DNA of 64,000 nucleotides, from NCBI GenBank assembly GCA_900708905.1, contig CAADRB010000001.1, positions 812,004 through 876,003 of the forward strand, written 5' to 3'. Position 1 is the first letter of the stretch. Each line of letters begins with the position of its first letter. The notes beneath the pieces were generated by a model. It saw only the letters and a list, made by a program, of their open reading frames with translations, searched no databases and was not told the DNA's origin. The position numbers and the translations under genes were made by a program. This document shows, piece after piece, positions 1-11,957 of this stretch. Source of the stretch: Hymenolepis diminuta (taxonomy: Eukaryota > Platyhelminthes > Cestoda > Cyclophyllidea > Hymenolepididae).

Positions 1-2588
1 AGCGGAAGCCAAGTATTTATTGTTCTATGGCATTAAAATAACTGACAAGAACTAGAAACAATACGTATACAATGTCATGGCTAGGGCGATTTAGGCAAAA
101 ATTATGATCATCAAGGTGCGGTTTCAAGTGAATTTGTGTCAGAGAGGTGAAGAAATGTTTTCCATTGCTTATAGATGTTTATAGAAAAGGAAATTGATCA
201 TTTTTGATGAGAAGGCTACGTTGATAAAAATGATGAGCTTCAATGTCTTAATGCATTTCGCAATATTTGTTTCAATTCTCGCTAGACGCCTAATACCAAT
301 GTTAGCATATAGCTCGAAAGTAAGTCTTAGGAAGGAGCTTATTCAACCAATTTCAAATTAATTCGATTGGCTTGTTGGAACAAAGACTAACAGCTTTCGA
401 CTACAGCTGATACAATCACATCGCAAAAAATAGATAGCCACAGTTTTCAAATTAATAAACCAAGAGTTGAGTAAACCAAATTATGTTTTGCAACAGATAA
501 GAGGAGAAAATGTAGGAACAGGAGCACACTAACAAAACAGGACGAGCGAAAGTAAACGAATACAATGAAAACGTGAGAACTAAATGTTCCCACTTATAGT
601 TTTGCAACCGACGTTTTATGAATGTCTACCAGTGGAAAACTGAGTTATCACGAAGGAGGCAGGCACAAATCGTTAATCAATATTCTCCAATTGAAATGTT
701 TGAAAACAGTTTAAGTAGACACAAAACCGTAAACACGATTTTTGATTAAAACGAATTAAGTTAATATCACTCAAAAATACTAAGAAATTTTTGGGGAATC
801 CTTCAAGCTCAACGATTAAGGTGCTCGTCTACCAAGTTAGAGGTCACGGCTTTGAAATCCGTAAGTGAACATAGAGAGAGCGGAATGGCCGACCACAGTG
901 AGCAATTCTGGTTAATAAAGGGGATGACAGTATTCATGTCTTTCACTCGCACAACCCTGTGATGCTAGCCTTCTACTCAATATGAGTGCTGGAAAGTACT
1001 TTTATTTACAATCTTGTAAGACATCCGTAGATTTCGGTTCTCATATGCGAAGGTTTGTATTTGTCCGCACTTTCGTAATCCCGCGGTTCAGGAACTGGTT
1101 CACATTAGCCTGGTAGTGGAAGGAGGTAAAAAATCGGAACTGACCAAGTTCCAAAGACTAGGTAATAGCACCACTTCCGTCGTTTGATTTACAAAGCCGA
1201 TAGTTGACATAAGCTAGGATGTAAAACAAGTTTATCGCTTCCTCTAATAATGGGGGTACCAGTGGAATTATACAAAGTTAAATTATTATGATAAAACAAT
1301 AGAGTTCGCTCACAATGAACTTCAAATGCTATCTAATTAATGTAATAGTTTTGAATATTTTTTAAGTGAAAAATTTATAGTATGCCTTCTCCCCTCGTCA
1401 CTCCAATTCCATCACATTTAATAAAATTAAAGTATTATCAATATTATTCCAGCTAACAGTCCCGAAATATCCATAAATATCAGTAGAGAGGAAAGAGAAG
1501 ACAGAGTTAAAGATGTTAGAACTTTATATAACGATATCCAGTTCCCTCGGAAAATTGTGCAGTGTCCAAATTTATTCTTCAGTTCGGATGAACAATTTAA
1601 CAATTAAACATCATTTTCAAAATAAAAGGAAAGAAAACACAAAGCAAAAATGTTAATATCGCTAAAAAAATAATATTTCATAATTTTCATAGTTTCATCT
1701 CCCCTTTGACAATTATTAAAGTCATGTATGCATATATACTTTTGATTTGTCGTAACAAATCGCACTGGTTTCGACGCAACAAAATGCGGATTATTTCATC
1801 ACCTGGTCTTATTCGAGATAACTTGACAAAACCCCCGTTCTTGGTAATTCAATGTCATCCAGACTATGTACTAGGGAGAAGGCATCTTGTCAGACTGGCG
1901 GCGACCAACCAAGAACTCCTAACCTTTTCAAAGAGCATTAAGATCAACAGAAGTAATCAAAAGGGAAAACAAATTTTTCGAGTGTGAAGTCCTATTTAAA
2001 TGAATTATATGATCTCTTAAAATAAATTGCAGATCTACATTCCTTCGGAAATATTAATCATGACGTTCTTTGGATGTTGTCATCATTAATTTAATTTAAA
2101 TTGACAAAAGATTAAATACAGCTATTTATTTAATTTCCAGATTAAGGCAAAAATTATCATCCACTTATATCAGTACACAGCATAAAATTTAAGCGTTTAA
2201 TTCACAAGATTTTATTTAATTATTTTATTCCACAAGCTTCCCTTCTCGTTAATTGTCGGATTGTCGCATTTTAGGGTGAGTACTTATTTGGATAATCCAG
2301 TATGCATCATTTTAAAACTTAGTGGCACATATTTGAACTCGGTTATATAATTTCTTTGTTTTTTCCCAGCATTATTTTTTGTCTTTCTTATTATTTATCA
2401 TTTAACTGCCTATTTGCACTTCTGAAATCAAGAGACTCGTTTAAATCATACATATTTTTATGAATTTATAATTATTTGATTCAATTCACAAAAATCTGTT
2501 GATGTGGAACACACTGATTTTTCACATTAGAGACGTAAAGAGAGAGTGAGCTATTTACAGACAAAAAGTTTGATTTGTCGATTGATGA
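1..2588. other. Intergenic AT-rich DNA, no gene seen
   Basis: No reading frame with coding character or a splice-linked exon set was found on either strand. An open frame of 93 codons at 1706-1987 (plus) is short, AT-rich and resembles nothing I know. The only structured element is the tRNA-like repeat fragment near 815-905. The 3' end of the minus-strand transporter gene abuts this region. Confidence 0.6.
815..905 (+). repeat. tRNA-derived SINE-like fragment, copy 1
   Basis: The sequence has the order of a degenerate tRNA: an A-box-like stretch (caacgattaaggtgctcg), an anticodon-arm-like segment (gtctaccaagttagagg) and a B-box-like stretch (ggctttgaaatccg). A second locus at about 10555-10630 shares the middle part (ggttaacgtgcttgcctac against gattaaggtgctcgtctac). 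No intact tRNA cloverleaf can be drawn, so this is better read as the head of an old SINE than as a tRNA gene. Confidence 0.4.
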
Positions 2589-4488
2589 TTACTCCTTAGA
2601 TGACAGATCTTCATTCCAAATATCTTCAGAGTAGTCGCTATTTTCTTCGTTCATCGCACTTGGCGGATGTCGACAGGGGTCACACAGCTTGGCGATGAAT
2701 TGTGTTGGTGCCATACAGGTCCCATTCACATCCTTCAAGAAGAGTGAGAAGCAAAACGCTAAAATATAAAAAATAGTAATTATTTTCCCAGCCCTGATAG
2801 ACATCACCCCCTTCCTCTCTTGAATAATTGACTTACACACTAGACAAGCAGCCATACAAGAGAGGTAGACATCAACCCATTTTCCGTCAATGTTGAATTG
2901 ACTGACGACAGCAGAAAGAATCAGTGTTCCTGGAGCCTATATATTTAGGTTACGGTACCTAAATCAGAACTTACATTGGCAAAGAAGATAAGGCCGTAGA
3001 TTGTTGAGAGGTATCGTGGACCGAAGATTCTACCAGCAGTTGCTGGAGCAAGAACATAATGACCGGCCAACTGGAAGTAAAGGATGAACACCCAAATAGG
3101 GTAGAGTGCTTTAAACGCCGAAGATTGGCTTATGAAAGGGAATGTTGCTTGCATAATAGCCCAGCTAATATAGAGGATATTCATAGGACACTTGAATGAG
3201 AATCTGTCGCTAATAATGCCCCAGGTAATTCGACCAATGAAGTTAAAGGCGGAAGACGTAGTGGCGATGGCAGACAGATACTGATCATCTGAGATGTACC
3301 ATTTGCCATAGGATTTGAATGTGGATGATTGAAGAGTGACCGTAACAACACCAAATAACATTGCAAACCAAATAAAGTAGAAATCTGGGCATTTGAGAGC
3401 TTCCAAAACGGTGTAACTAACGACTGGTTTGGGATTAGCACTAGAAAGGACATGAGAGTTAGATTTACTTTTCAAAAGATTTAATGCTTACGCTTTCATT
3501 GTCTTTTCAAGGTACGAATCATAGCTTGAATCGTCTTCAAATGTTTCATCGGCATGTGTGGCCGAGGAATTGATTTCACTGTCATCTAACGGAATTTTCT
3601 ATTTTTCAGATATTTTAAATAGATTTGGCTAATCAAAAACTTACCACATTGTCTGGTTTGTATTCTCGAGAAATAAGTAGCCCTATGATCTGCATTCCAA
3701 GAATAATGCCACCAAAAATCAAGAAGGCATTTGGAACACGAGATGTAACATCAGGACTAAAATTATTAAAGGGAATAATTAATTAACCTCAAATCCTACT
3801 CGGAGAAGTTTGGGTTGTTATTTGGATTAATTAGAGCAGTTTGAATTGGAGTAAATACGAGAGCACCTAGACCGTATCCCGCAGCGATCAAACCAACAAT
3901 AATTGAACGATGTTCTGGGAACCACTAGAATTAAGCAGAAGAAAGTTATTAAACAATATTGCATGTTATAAAAGTTATAAATTTTTGTTTATATATTTAC
4001 GGAGGATGCAACGGAAAGAAAGACGGAATAAGGCAACCCGATTCCGAATCCAAACATAATGCAATAAGTTACAATGAATGGTCCCATACCATGATCCACA
4101 GTCAATCTAGACAGAAACATGCCACCCCTTATAATTGGATATATTTAGTATTACTAACTTACCAGCCCAAAATAGAGCCTAATATCACAGGCAGTCGAAA
4201 TCCGAATTTCATATGCAAAATGCCACCAAGAGGCATTGTCATGGCTTGAAAGGCCAAGGCGACTGAATTAAACCAAACCGTTTCACTTGTCTTAATTTTC
4301 ATATATGCTGCTAGATATGGGCTCATATTACCTGAAATTAAAAAGCATTGTTTTTAAATACGTTTGAATTAAATAATAAATATATAAAAGAGAAAAATTC
4401 TACCCATTGTGTAGTAATAACCCATGGAGAGGTTAAAGATAAATGCTCCAACTATAGTTAAGACTCCTGTAACTATTTTTCTTGCCAT
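2589..4488 (-). CDS. Major facilitator superfamily transporter, oxalate/formate-antiporter-like
   Basis: Nine exons on the minus strand: 4404-4488, 4163-4331, 4001-4127, 3800-3924, 3645-3756, 3492-3598, 2975-3440, 2837-2936, 2589-2758. They join in phase to give 486 residues ending at a TAA stop. The product is highly hydrophobic with a hydrophilic, acidic central loop encoded by exon 6 (DDSEINSS then ETFEDDSS), as in 12-helix MFS carriers. Family signs are the WFPEHRS segment followed by a glycine-rich helix (GLIAAGYGLGALVF), typical of the OFA and monocarboxylate branches, and a motif-A-like GRITWGIISDRF before helix 9. It probably moves a small organic anion across the plasma or an organelle membrane; the substrate cannot be read from sequence. 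The start is set at MARKIVTG, directly before helix 1; an upstream in-frame ATG at 4572 would add 28 residues of non-family sequence. Introns are only 35-78 nt. The exon 6/7 junction has alternatives (donor at 3515 or acceptor at 3468) that also keep frame; the chosen one has the best consensus. Confidence 0.88.
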
Positions 4489-6442
4489 TCTGATGTAATT
4501 TTGATATACAACAACCTCATTACGTAAAATCGCGATATTTATAGTTGTGCGCTTATAGAACATTTCAAACAAAAACTCATCATGCAGTTTTACAAATAAA
4601 ATCCATTTACGTTTATGAATTTACCAATTATATTATATTTGAAAAATTGTTATATCTACCGTAAATTAGCAATAGATACACAATATAATTTTAACCAAAA
4701 TTAATTACGTTTAGTTAATGATACTGATTCGCACTTACTATAATCCATAAAAATATTAACATTGCATGAGTTAAAATCAGTTAAACATTGCGCCTCTTCA
4801 AAATGTATTTTAATGTCGTTTTTTCTCCAAAGTCGGATTTTGTGAAACCCGTTGATGGAGTGAGTTATTCGTCTCGAGAAGAGTGAATATGTTTCAGTGC
4901 AGGTGTACCTTATCCGAAATATTTGTCATTTAATACGTATGCCTTTAACTTCGTTAGATAGTCACATTTAATTTCTATTTTAACTTCAGTTCTTATAGAT
5001 AGTAACCACAATTTAGGTCTGTTTTTACATGTTATTTAAGTTTTCATTCATGCTGCATAGTAGAATGAATGGTAAAAGGGATAATGACTTGAATATAATC
5101 ATATTTTATCGAATTGTAAAGGAGAAAATGAAAACGTTCAAATAATTAAATAATTTTTCTTGACGATATAAGCATTTATTTTGTATTTCCTTCTCTTTTA
5201 CATTAAAATTAATGTTAAATTATTTAATTCATTATCCGAACTAATGAGTAACCCTCTCCTCCTTACCGCTATTTTTATGGATATTTTGGGATTGCGCTAT
5301 AACGTAACCAACTAGGAGTTCGGATAGTAATCTAGTAGGGCCAACAATCTATAAAACTCGGTAATATAGCAACTTAACACAGGAGCTAATAACCCACGGC
5401 AGATAAGAAGGCATTTTATAGTCAATGCGCGTGTATTAACGAAACTCCACATAATCGGTATCGGCTTAAACAGATGCGAATAATTATCAAGTGTCTTTTA
5501 TCGGTGGGGAAATAAAGAAAGAAAATACATTTTTGTTCATAGAAGAAATATTGGAAGTGGGGGAAAGTAATTATCATTACTTCTAACAGATTGTCAGCTG
5601 GAATTTCTCCAAGAATAATGCTTAATTATTTCAGCTTTTTCCAAAACGAGGTTCCCATATCCATTTAACATTTAATCAATACCAAATATCAAATATTACC
5701 TCTGCTTTGATTAACTAAGTTAGAAATGGGTATGTGGTTATGATGAAATATTGGATAATGATCTAAATTTATTGGATTATTTAGTTTATCTAAAGTTTTT
5801 ATTTAATTCCTTGGATCCAGAGATATGTAGCGGATACTAACAAAAAAGTTCTTGGCTAAACCTTGGTAATCCTCCAAGAAGACCAATTTCTTGTAAAGTA
5901 CAATTTATTCACTTTTTTCCAAAAGAGGCAACATGAATTCTTGTTTATCTCCGCGAATTTCAAGTAATTAAGTGGATGCTACACCTCATCGCCTTCAAGT
6001 TACTGAAATTAAATTAACTGATTCACAGACATCCTATACCTTTGGCATTATTCATTACTCCACCTATTTCTGTCATTTAAGTGAATGTATATACATATAT
6101 AGCAGCACTTCTTTCAAAGTGAATAATAAATCCCCAATATTGAGTAGACCACGCGTGAGCAGGCAATCAAATCTTTCATAATCCGCTCTTCCTCGTAGGA
6201 TACCGTGACCGACTCTTAGATTCCCTAAGACATTGCGCTAATCACAAGCACGACCCGACAACACCATAATACAAAACGGCCCAAACCATTAAATCGAAAT
6301 AAGACACACGTTTGCATGTCGATAGGCTGATTTATATTATCCGCCATTTACAACAGTAATGTAAATAAATTTGTTAACATTATAGGGAATTGAAAGAACC
6401 AGGAATTAATAGGTGGAAAATTTAGAATCTTACATGTAAGAA
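4489..6442. other. Intergenic AT-rich DNA
   Basis: No convincing exon on either strand. It separates the start of the transporter gene from the 3' end of the small candidate gene and presumably holds the transporter promoter. I see no recognisable core promoter element that stands out from the AT-rich background. Confidence 0.55.
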
Positions 6443-6801
6443 TTATTTTGGGAAAAATATCATTTTCTTATATGTAACACATCCGTTCGTGGATTTAATC
6501 ACCCGTCTGTCTTTGTTCCGAGATCGATCGAGAAACGAGGAAATGCTATCGAGTCCTGGTGGTACATGGGGAATAATATCACGATCGTTTCTTTCGCGTC
6601 GTTGCACTACATCGGGAATCAGATACTGTTCGGGAGTTAAAAAAACTATAAATATAGAACACAAAAAATTAATAACATCCAGACTATTTAAAGAATTATG
6701 CTTTCCAAAGTTCGACAAATCAAACCCTTCTGGCCTGAGTGGTTTGCGAGCGCGAAATCAAGTGTCCTTTCCGGCCTCCACGTCGCAGATATCGCCGCCA
6801 T
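6443..6801 (-). CDS. Possible small two-exon protein, 92 residues, unrecognised
   Basis: Exon 1 at 6726-6801 begins MAAISATWRPERTLDF and ends in phase 1 at a GTTTGA donor. Exon 2 at 6443-6645 resumes in phase after a TTTATAG acceptor with VFLTPEQYLIPDVVQ and runs to a stop. The intron would be 80 nt, close to other small introns in this window. The second exon is more CG-rich than its surroundings and has a balanced, charged composition (QRRERNDRD, then SSFLDRSRNKDRR), which suggests coding. An alternative model starts at 6830 and uses an acceptor at 6626, also in phase. I do not recognise the family, and no signal peptide or membrane segment is evident. The open frame on the opposite strand at 6489-6833 is probably its shadow. 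Confidence 0.35.
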
Positions 6802-8794
6802 GTGGCTTGGTGATTATGGCAGCTGTCCATTAGGGGTTTAAATTATGCTTGAGGGCACACACAAGATCTATGCGTGCAACGGGTCATAACCTGTCGAAAC
6901 ACAAAATTGTTTTGATAATATTTCCTCACAAAATCAATTCACTTGAATTAATGAAATGCTTCCAGCGTACTCCAATGTTCACTCTCGTTTTACCTATATT
7001 GTTTGTCAACAATTCCAGTTATATTCTGAATAAGGTATATATTGGTGGAATAACTATTGAAGTAACCAAGACTGAAGATATCATCTAAAATATCGTTTGA
7101 AAAGGATATATTCTATATTTCAGTATGGGAATGCGTATAGTGAAAATTCTGACTAACTATCAAAGAAAGTCTGTCTTGATAATTTCTATCAGAATCTGTG
7201 TCAATTTTGACCTGACCACTAGGAATTCGTTTACAGATATGACGACCACTATATTAAATCATTTTGTGCCGCTGGTATCATATATAATTTGGCGATATAT
7301 AGTGCTTATAAGTCGGTTCAAATCCACTGAAGAGAACACTAATTTTTGGTTCAGGAACAGCAATCTGGAATCTCTGATGAGGAGCTTCTATTCGACTCTT
7401 TCTCTCTTGTTAACGAGTTTAACCAGTATGGTTGATTATTATGTCCACTGAATTTTTTTTAATAATTATTGAAATTTAACGGATGTGTGCATGATTGCCA
7501 TACCATCTAGACATAAGATTGGACTCAGAAGACATTCTTGGTGCTTATGCATTTCCATCATTTATCATTACATATTTTCTGGATAGGACTCTTGAGGTGG
7601 CTCGTTCAATCATTTTGAGAACTTCCTACTCCTATGATCTCATTTTATGAACTTCTTACCCCATAATTGAATTCTTCTCTCGACTCCGTCCAATTAAATT
7701 ATTGCTACTTGTTACTTCCTTACATAATATTCAAATGAAATTATATTGCTTCGTTCCATTTCCGAATTATTGGAATAAATCAAGTCTTTTTCCATGGTGA
7801 CTGAGAAGTCATCTCATTCTTACGTGCATTAAACGTGAGCTGCCACATAGGTCCAGTCGATTTCGCTCCTATATAAAGATTGATTGTGTAAGATTAATGG
7901 TCTCTATGACTGTTTCTAAACGTTATTTTTATTGAGGTCACTTACAAAGAGTTGAGAGCTTTGAGTTTTTCTTTGGGCGAGTTCTATTTCCTTACCGTAT
8001 AATATTTTCTATTACTCGAGAGTATTATTAAATTATAAATCTCGTCCGCCTTTCGAATACATTCGCATCGGCGGATTGAGCATCTTTCCACATCTATTAG
8101 CTCACTCGTACCAATTAAATTGTTATTTTTCATCAAACGTGACAAATGTACCCTTCGTAACCAATTTATCTTGTTATATTCATTTGATTACCGCTCCATA
8201 CTTTTATAAAAGAGGATTACATCACAATACTAGAATATCGTTTATTTTTCGAACGACCCTATTGTCGACGGATAATCAGGGTGACAGAAAATTAGTCCAA
8301 AATTTAAAAACCAAGTGATTTACTTAATTATCAGTTTTTACAATACGAAATATATAAACTTTAACTATTAGAACTTTCATTAGAGTACTTGTGATCTAAA
8401 AGTTTGCATTGATCCAAGCTAGCACTTCTCTAACGTTCCATCATCATTCTCGCACTTGAAAAACTGACATCTGATAAGATATTAAATGTCAGACGAACTT
8501 TATCAGGAACTATTTTTTCGTCAGTTTGTATACCATGCCAACATACGATTAGTATGGAATTCAAGAGTATATGGCTGAACTTATAAACGTGTAAATACAT
8601 CCGTAGGTCATTTACTCAAAATCTTTTTGAAAGTCAGATTCTAATTAAAATAAGGCAGTAGCATCTGATAGCAAAATTTCCTTCATTTTCAATTAGTATC
8701 GCACTTGCAGGAGTAGTTACTAACAGACTGGCAGCTAGTATCAATCAACGACAATTCAAGAGGGAAAGAGAGATGTGGAACAGAAGATATGAAA

Positions 8795-9025
8795 GGGGAG
8801 GGTAGCAGCCAGTAGATGTCAAGCTTGTGTTTGCCCACCTCCCCTCCTAGCCTCGCGTGTTAAAAGGGGCTCTATATAGTTTCATAGAGAAAGAGGCACA
8901 GATGGAATGGTTCTGGACATCGCTAATCGAAGGAAGTGAACCCTTTCAACGATCATTCAAGGATCACTTACTTACCCTGTCCCGCTAATTAAAACAAACC
9001 ACTTAAGGACACACTTCAGGCCTTA
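8795..9025 (+). repeat. Short dispersed repeat E, copy 1 (3' flank of SOD)
   Basis: About 230 bp shared, with divergence, with 11020-11225 in the same orientation. Shared blocks in the same order include cctcgcg then a TATA-like stretch, cagatggaatggttc, caacgatcattcaagg, and gctaa plus aaaccac before ggacacac. The two copies flank SOD exon 3. No terminal inverted repeats or coding capacity are visible. Confidence 0.6.
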
Positions 9026-9325
9026 GAGGTCGAGATACTTAAGTCTCAAGAGATAGTCGCGACATTGATAAGAATTCTGGAAACAGGGATGTATAGTCCA
9101 GCCTTGAGGTGCGTAAAGGCGACGCAACACTTCAAATTTGTGAGGCTTAGCTTATTTTTACCAACAATACCATAGATTTATCCCTTAGACAACCAGAAAC
9201 TCAATCTTTAAACCTAACTTCAAGCAGTCTGCGTCTTCGCGGTTCTGCTTTTATATTTTACACCACAGCTATTTTAAAAAATATGCAACCTGACAAAAGA
9301 GAAAAAAATCGGCGTAACAACTAAT

Positions 9326-9331
9326 TTTATT
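9326..9331 (-). terminator. Candidate polyadenylation signal for SOD
   Basis: The minus strand reads AATAAA here, 129 bases beyond the SOD stop codon, at a usual distance for a 3' UTR end. In AT-rich DNA this hexamer also occurs by chance. Confidence 0.4.
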
Positions 9332-9459
9332 AAATTTTAATTTGAGTAGACAAATCAAGATGTTATTTAATGTTTTCCCCCTTTGTTGTCAAAACTCACA
9401 ATTGGTAAGAATTAAACAGAGCGGAATAAATTTAAGTGGCAAAATTGCAGAGGCGAGTT

Positions 9460-11957
9460 TCAATCGCTCTTGGCAATTCCAATCACTCCGCAAGCAACAC
9501 GAGCTCCGGCATTTCCTGTGATCAGGCTCAGCTCATGACCACCCAAGCCTAAATCGTCAGGGTCAGTGTGAACCTGAAATGTAAAAAGAAGTAAAATAAC
9601 CCTACAATGTGGCATAAACCGTAATTAGGCAAATATTTGGAATACAGGCAATAAATTTAAATAAACCTCGGATAAAGACCCAAGGGAAATTGTCTGGTAC
9701 TTTTTTGTCTAGCGCGTTACTTTACTCTAAATTACCTAATCGGAAAGAGGATAGGTAAGAAATTCAAGACCGTTTCGAGCTTAGTATTTCGTCTTTATTA
9801 ACCATAGTTAAAGATTCTGCTTCTTAAACATCTTTCATTTAAATTTCCAAAGCTTTATAATTTATGAAATATTATGGTCGTTGTTTGGTTAATGGCCATA
9901 TAGGAATTTTATATCGAACCTTAAATTAAGACAAGGTTTTCAGCAGATGTTAAAGAATTTAACAAGACCAAAAAGTTGCAAGTTTTGAAATTTCATGAAA
10001 TACCTATTTTGCTAAAGAATGTCTAATTGACTTCCACACATGATAGGACTATAAACAATTGCCTTTCGCTATCACACAACAGGATTTAAATGGATTAAAA
10101 TCAATATAGAAAATAAGTACGTAGGGCATTTAGGTAATAAACGCAAAAAGCTTTTCTCAAGTCAAGCCAAGGTGAAGGTCAGAGGAAACTAAGTTCATAA
10201 AAAAGTACATCAGTCGACAAAGTGCAAACACTTAAAAATGTTAATTTAAAATGACCACACTCGGGAAAACATTGCTTAAAAGCAAAGGAAATCAAGATTG
10301 GGTTGATATAAGATATAACCGTTCTACTTCCTGGAATTAGTTGATTTTAACTTGAATTTTTTTACAAATTTATTTAGTCTAGAGATCATAAAACCAATAC
10401 AAAACTTAAACACACCAATTCAAAGTCAATAAAAGTAATTGACATCATTTCTTGTTGGGTCACTAAGGACCTCAAAAATCACTCCATTTGGAACTGATTG
10501 CCATTCGAAATTTTGGAAGATGCCAATGAAAAATGCATAAAATGAATGGTACGCCTGTGACATAGCGGTTAACGTGCTTGCCTACAAAGTCAGAGGATTT
10601 TCTCTCTATGCATGGTAACCCAGGGTGAAATGGACAATGATACTTGTTAAGTCTTGTTGATAGAAGAGATATCACAACGCGAGTTTCTCATCAGGAAAGC
10701 TTTATGATACTACCCTTATATCCAAGATAACTACTGCAAGACGCTTTCCTAAATGAGATTGAGAGTTATTAAATGAAGAACACTTATTTCAAACTAAGGC
10801 AAAATCCAAGATAAATAAAGATTTATATCAATGTGGTAAGTTCTAAAAATTGTTCATTAAACATCTAAACCAAATTGTATCAAACAATTCAGCTAGAAAG
10901 ATAAGTGAGAAGCCTGTTGGGTAATGTAAGGGTTAACGGCAGTTCCAAAAGCAGAACACAAAGAGTTGTGTTGGGCAAAGTGTACTTAAGAAATTACGGT
11001 GAGGAACAGAGAATAAGAGAGGGAAGCGTAGGAGCCGGTAATTAACACACGTGTCCTCTCGCGTATGTATAAAAAGACTTTACATAGTCCCAGGAGGAAT
11101 AGTATAATCAGATGGAATAGTTCCAAATATCTCAGCGGAGAAACTGAAAACTAGCAACGCTCATTCAAGGGCTACTTAATTAGCCTATTCCAATAGCTAA
11201 AATAAACCACGTGGAGACACACGATGGTTCTCTGGGAGGAACATGAAAGTCAAGCGCCACCGTAAAGTCGAAAAAATTAGGAATCTGAGATTAGTGATGA
11301 CATAGATAAAAATTTAGGGAACGCATGGAAATTCATCCTTCAAATAAAAATTTATAAAGTCCATATAACGAAAAGGTAAATAACTAATAACTCGGGTAGA
11401 GATTTACGTAATTATATCTTAAGAGAGTTTGATCTTACGTCAATTTACATTATAAATAGAAACAGCTACATATCCAACACTGTTGATAAATTATTATCAT
11501 AAAAGATAGCGTACGATGACTACAAATCATTTACCACCATACATCTGCCGATAACTGAGTGTTCACCTGAAAGTGAAATCAATTTGTCTGTGAGATCCAG
11601 GACGGCTTTTCCGTCGGGTCCAGCTTCAACATTTCCAAGATCACCAATGTGGCGCTCAGCAGCATCAGGTGCTCCGTGATTCTTTTTGTGTGGATTGAAG
11701 TGAGCACCAGCTGAAATGCAGCCTTGTGTCTGATCTCCGAACTCATGAACATGGAATCCGTGCTTGCCTGGTTTCAGACCTTCAAATTCTGCGTGAATCC
11801 TTACAACGTCATTGTCGGACTGAATGGTTTGCAATCAGATCGTTAAATAAGAAATAACAGTGCGATTGAAATAAAGAGAAAAAACCACCTTCTGTTCAAA
11901 ATGAACGATTCCTTTAACGCCTTCATCGCCCCTCATCACACATACTGCCTTTTTCAT
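9460..11957 (-). CDS. SOD1: Cu/Zn superoxide dismutase, cytosolic
   Basis: Three exons on the minus strand, 11889-11957, 11535-11819 and 9460-9573, join in phase to encode 155 residues, the normal length for the cytosolic enzyme. It converts superoxide to oxygen and hydrogen peroxide. The copper ligands are His46, His48, His63 and His120, the zinc ligands His63, His71, His80 and Asp83, all present in [31 protein letters not shown] and VHTDPDD. The structural disulfide pair Cys57 and Cys146 and the substrate-guiding Arg143 ([12 protein letters not shown]) are also present. No signal peptide precedes [10 protein letters not shown], so it should be cytosolic. Intron 1 is 69 nt; intron 2 is 1,961 nt and contains a SINE-like piece and repeat copies. 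The first donor (GTGGTT) is weaker than consensus. It is head-to-head with the ribonuclease Z gene. In parasitic flatworms such enzymes help against host oxidants; that role is inferred. Confidence 0.97.
10545..10640 (+). repeat. tRNA-derived SINE-like fragment, copy 2 (SOD intron 2)
   Basis: Contains an A-box-like segment (tgacatagcggttaacgtgc) followed by an arm-like segment (ttgcctacaaagtcagagg), matching the fragment near 815 in order and partly in sequence. The B-box region is degraded. It lies in the long second intron of SOD, antisense to the gene. Confidence 0.4.
10690..10775 (+). repeat. Short dispersed repeat F, copy 1
   Basis: Shares gacgctttcctaaatgag followed by a similar AT-rich stretch (gagttatt then aaatg) with 51485-51570. 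Seen by eye as one clear block of similarity; boundaries are approximate. Confidence 0.4.
11020..11225 (+). repeat. Short dispersed repeat E, copy 2 (SOD intron 2)
   Basis: Diverged direct copy of 8795-9025. It carries a TATA-like gtataaaaagactttacat and the blocks cagatggaatagttcc, caacgctcattcaaggg and aaataaaccacgtggagac. It lies in SOD intron 2, near exon 2. No open frame is shared by the two copies. Confidence 0.6.

Larger units (their letters stand above)
6802..9459. other. Intergenic DNA with one repeat copy and unsupported open frames
   Basis: Two plus-strand open frames (6849-7088 and 7125-7451) lie in the same reading frame and the second is preceded by an acceptor-like tatatttcag. 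Neither resembles a known protein and both are AT-driven in composition. The segment 8795-9025 is a copy of a repeat also found inside the SOD intron. The 3' flank of SOD occupies the right end. Confidence 0.5.

Noticed and set aside
3181..3453. 90-codon minus-strand frame overlapping the transporter
   Set aside because: Shadow of transporter exon 7 in another frame.
6489..7451. Three plus-strand open frames in the same reading frame, as if a broken gene
   Set aside because: They are separated by stops, have no family resemblance, and the first overlaps the better minus-strand candidate. Frame coincidence is not enough evidence.
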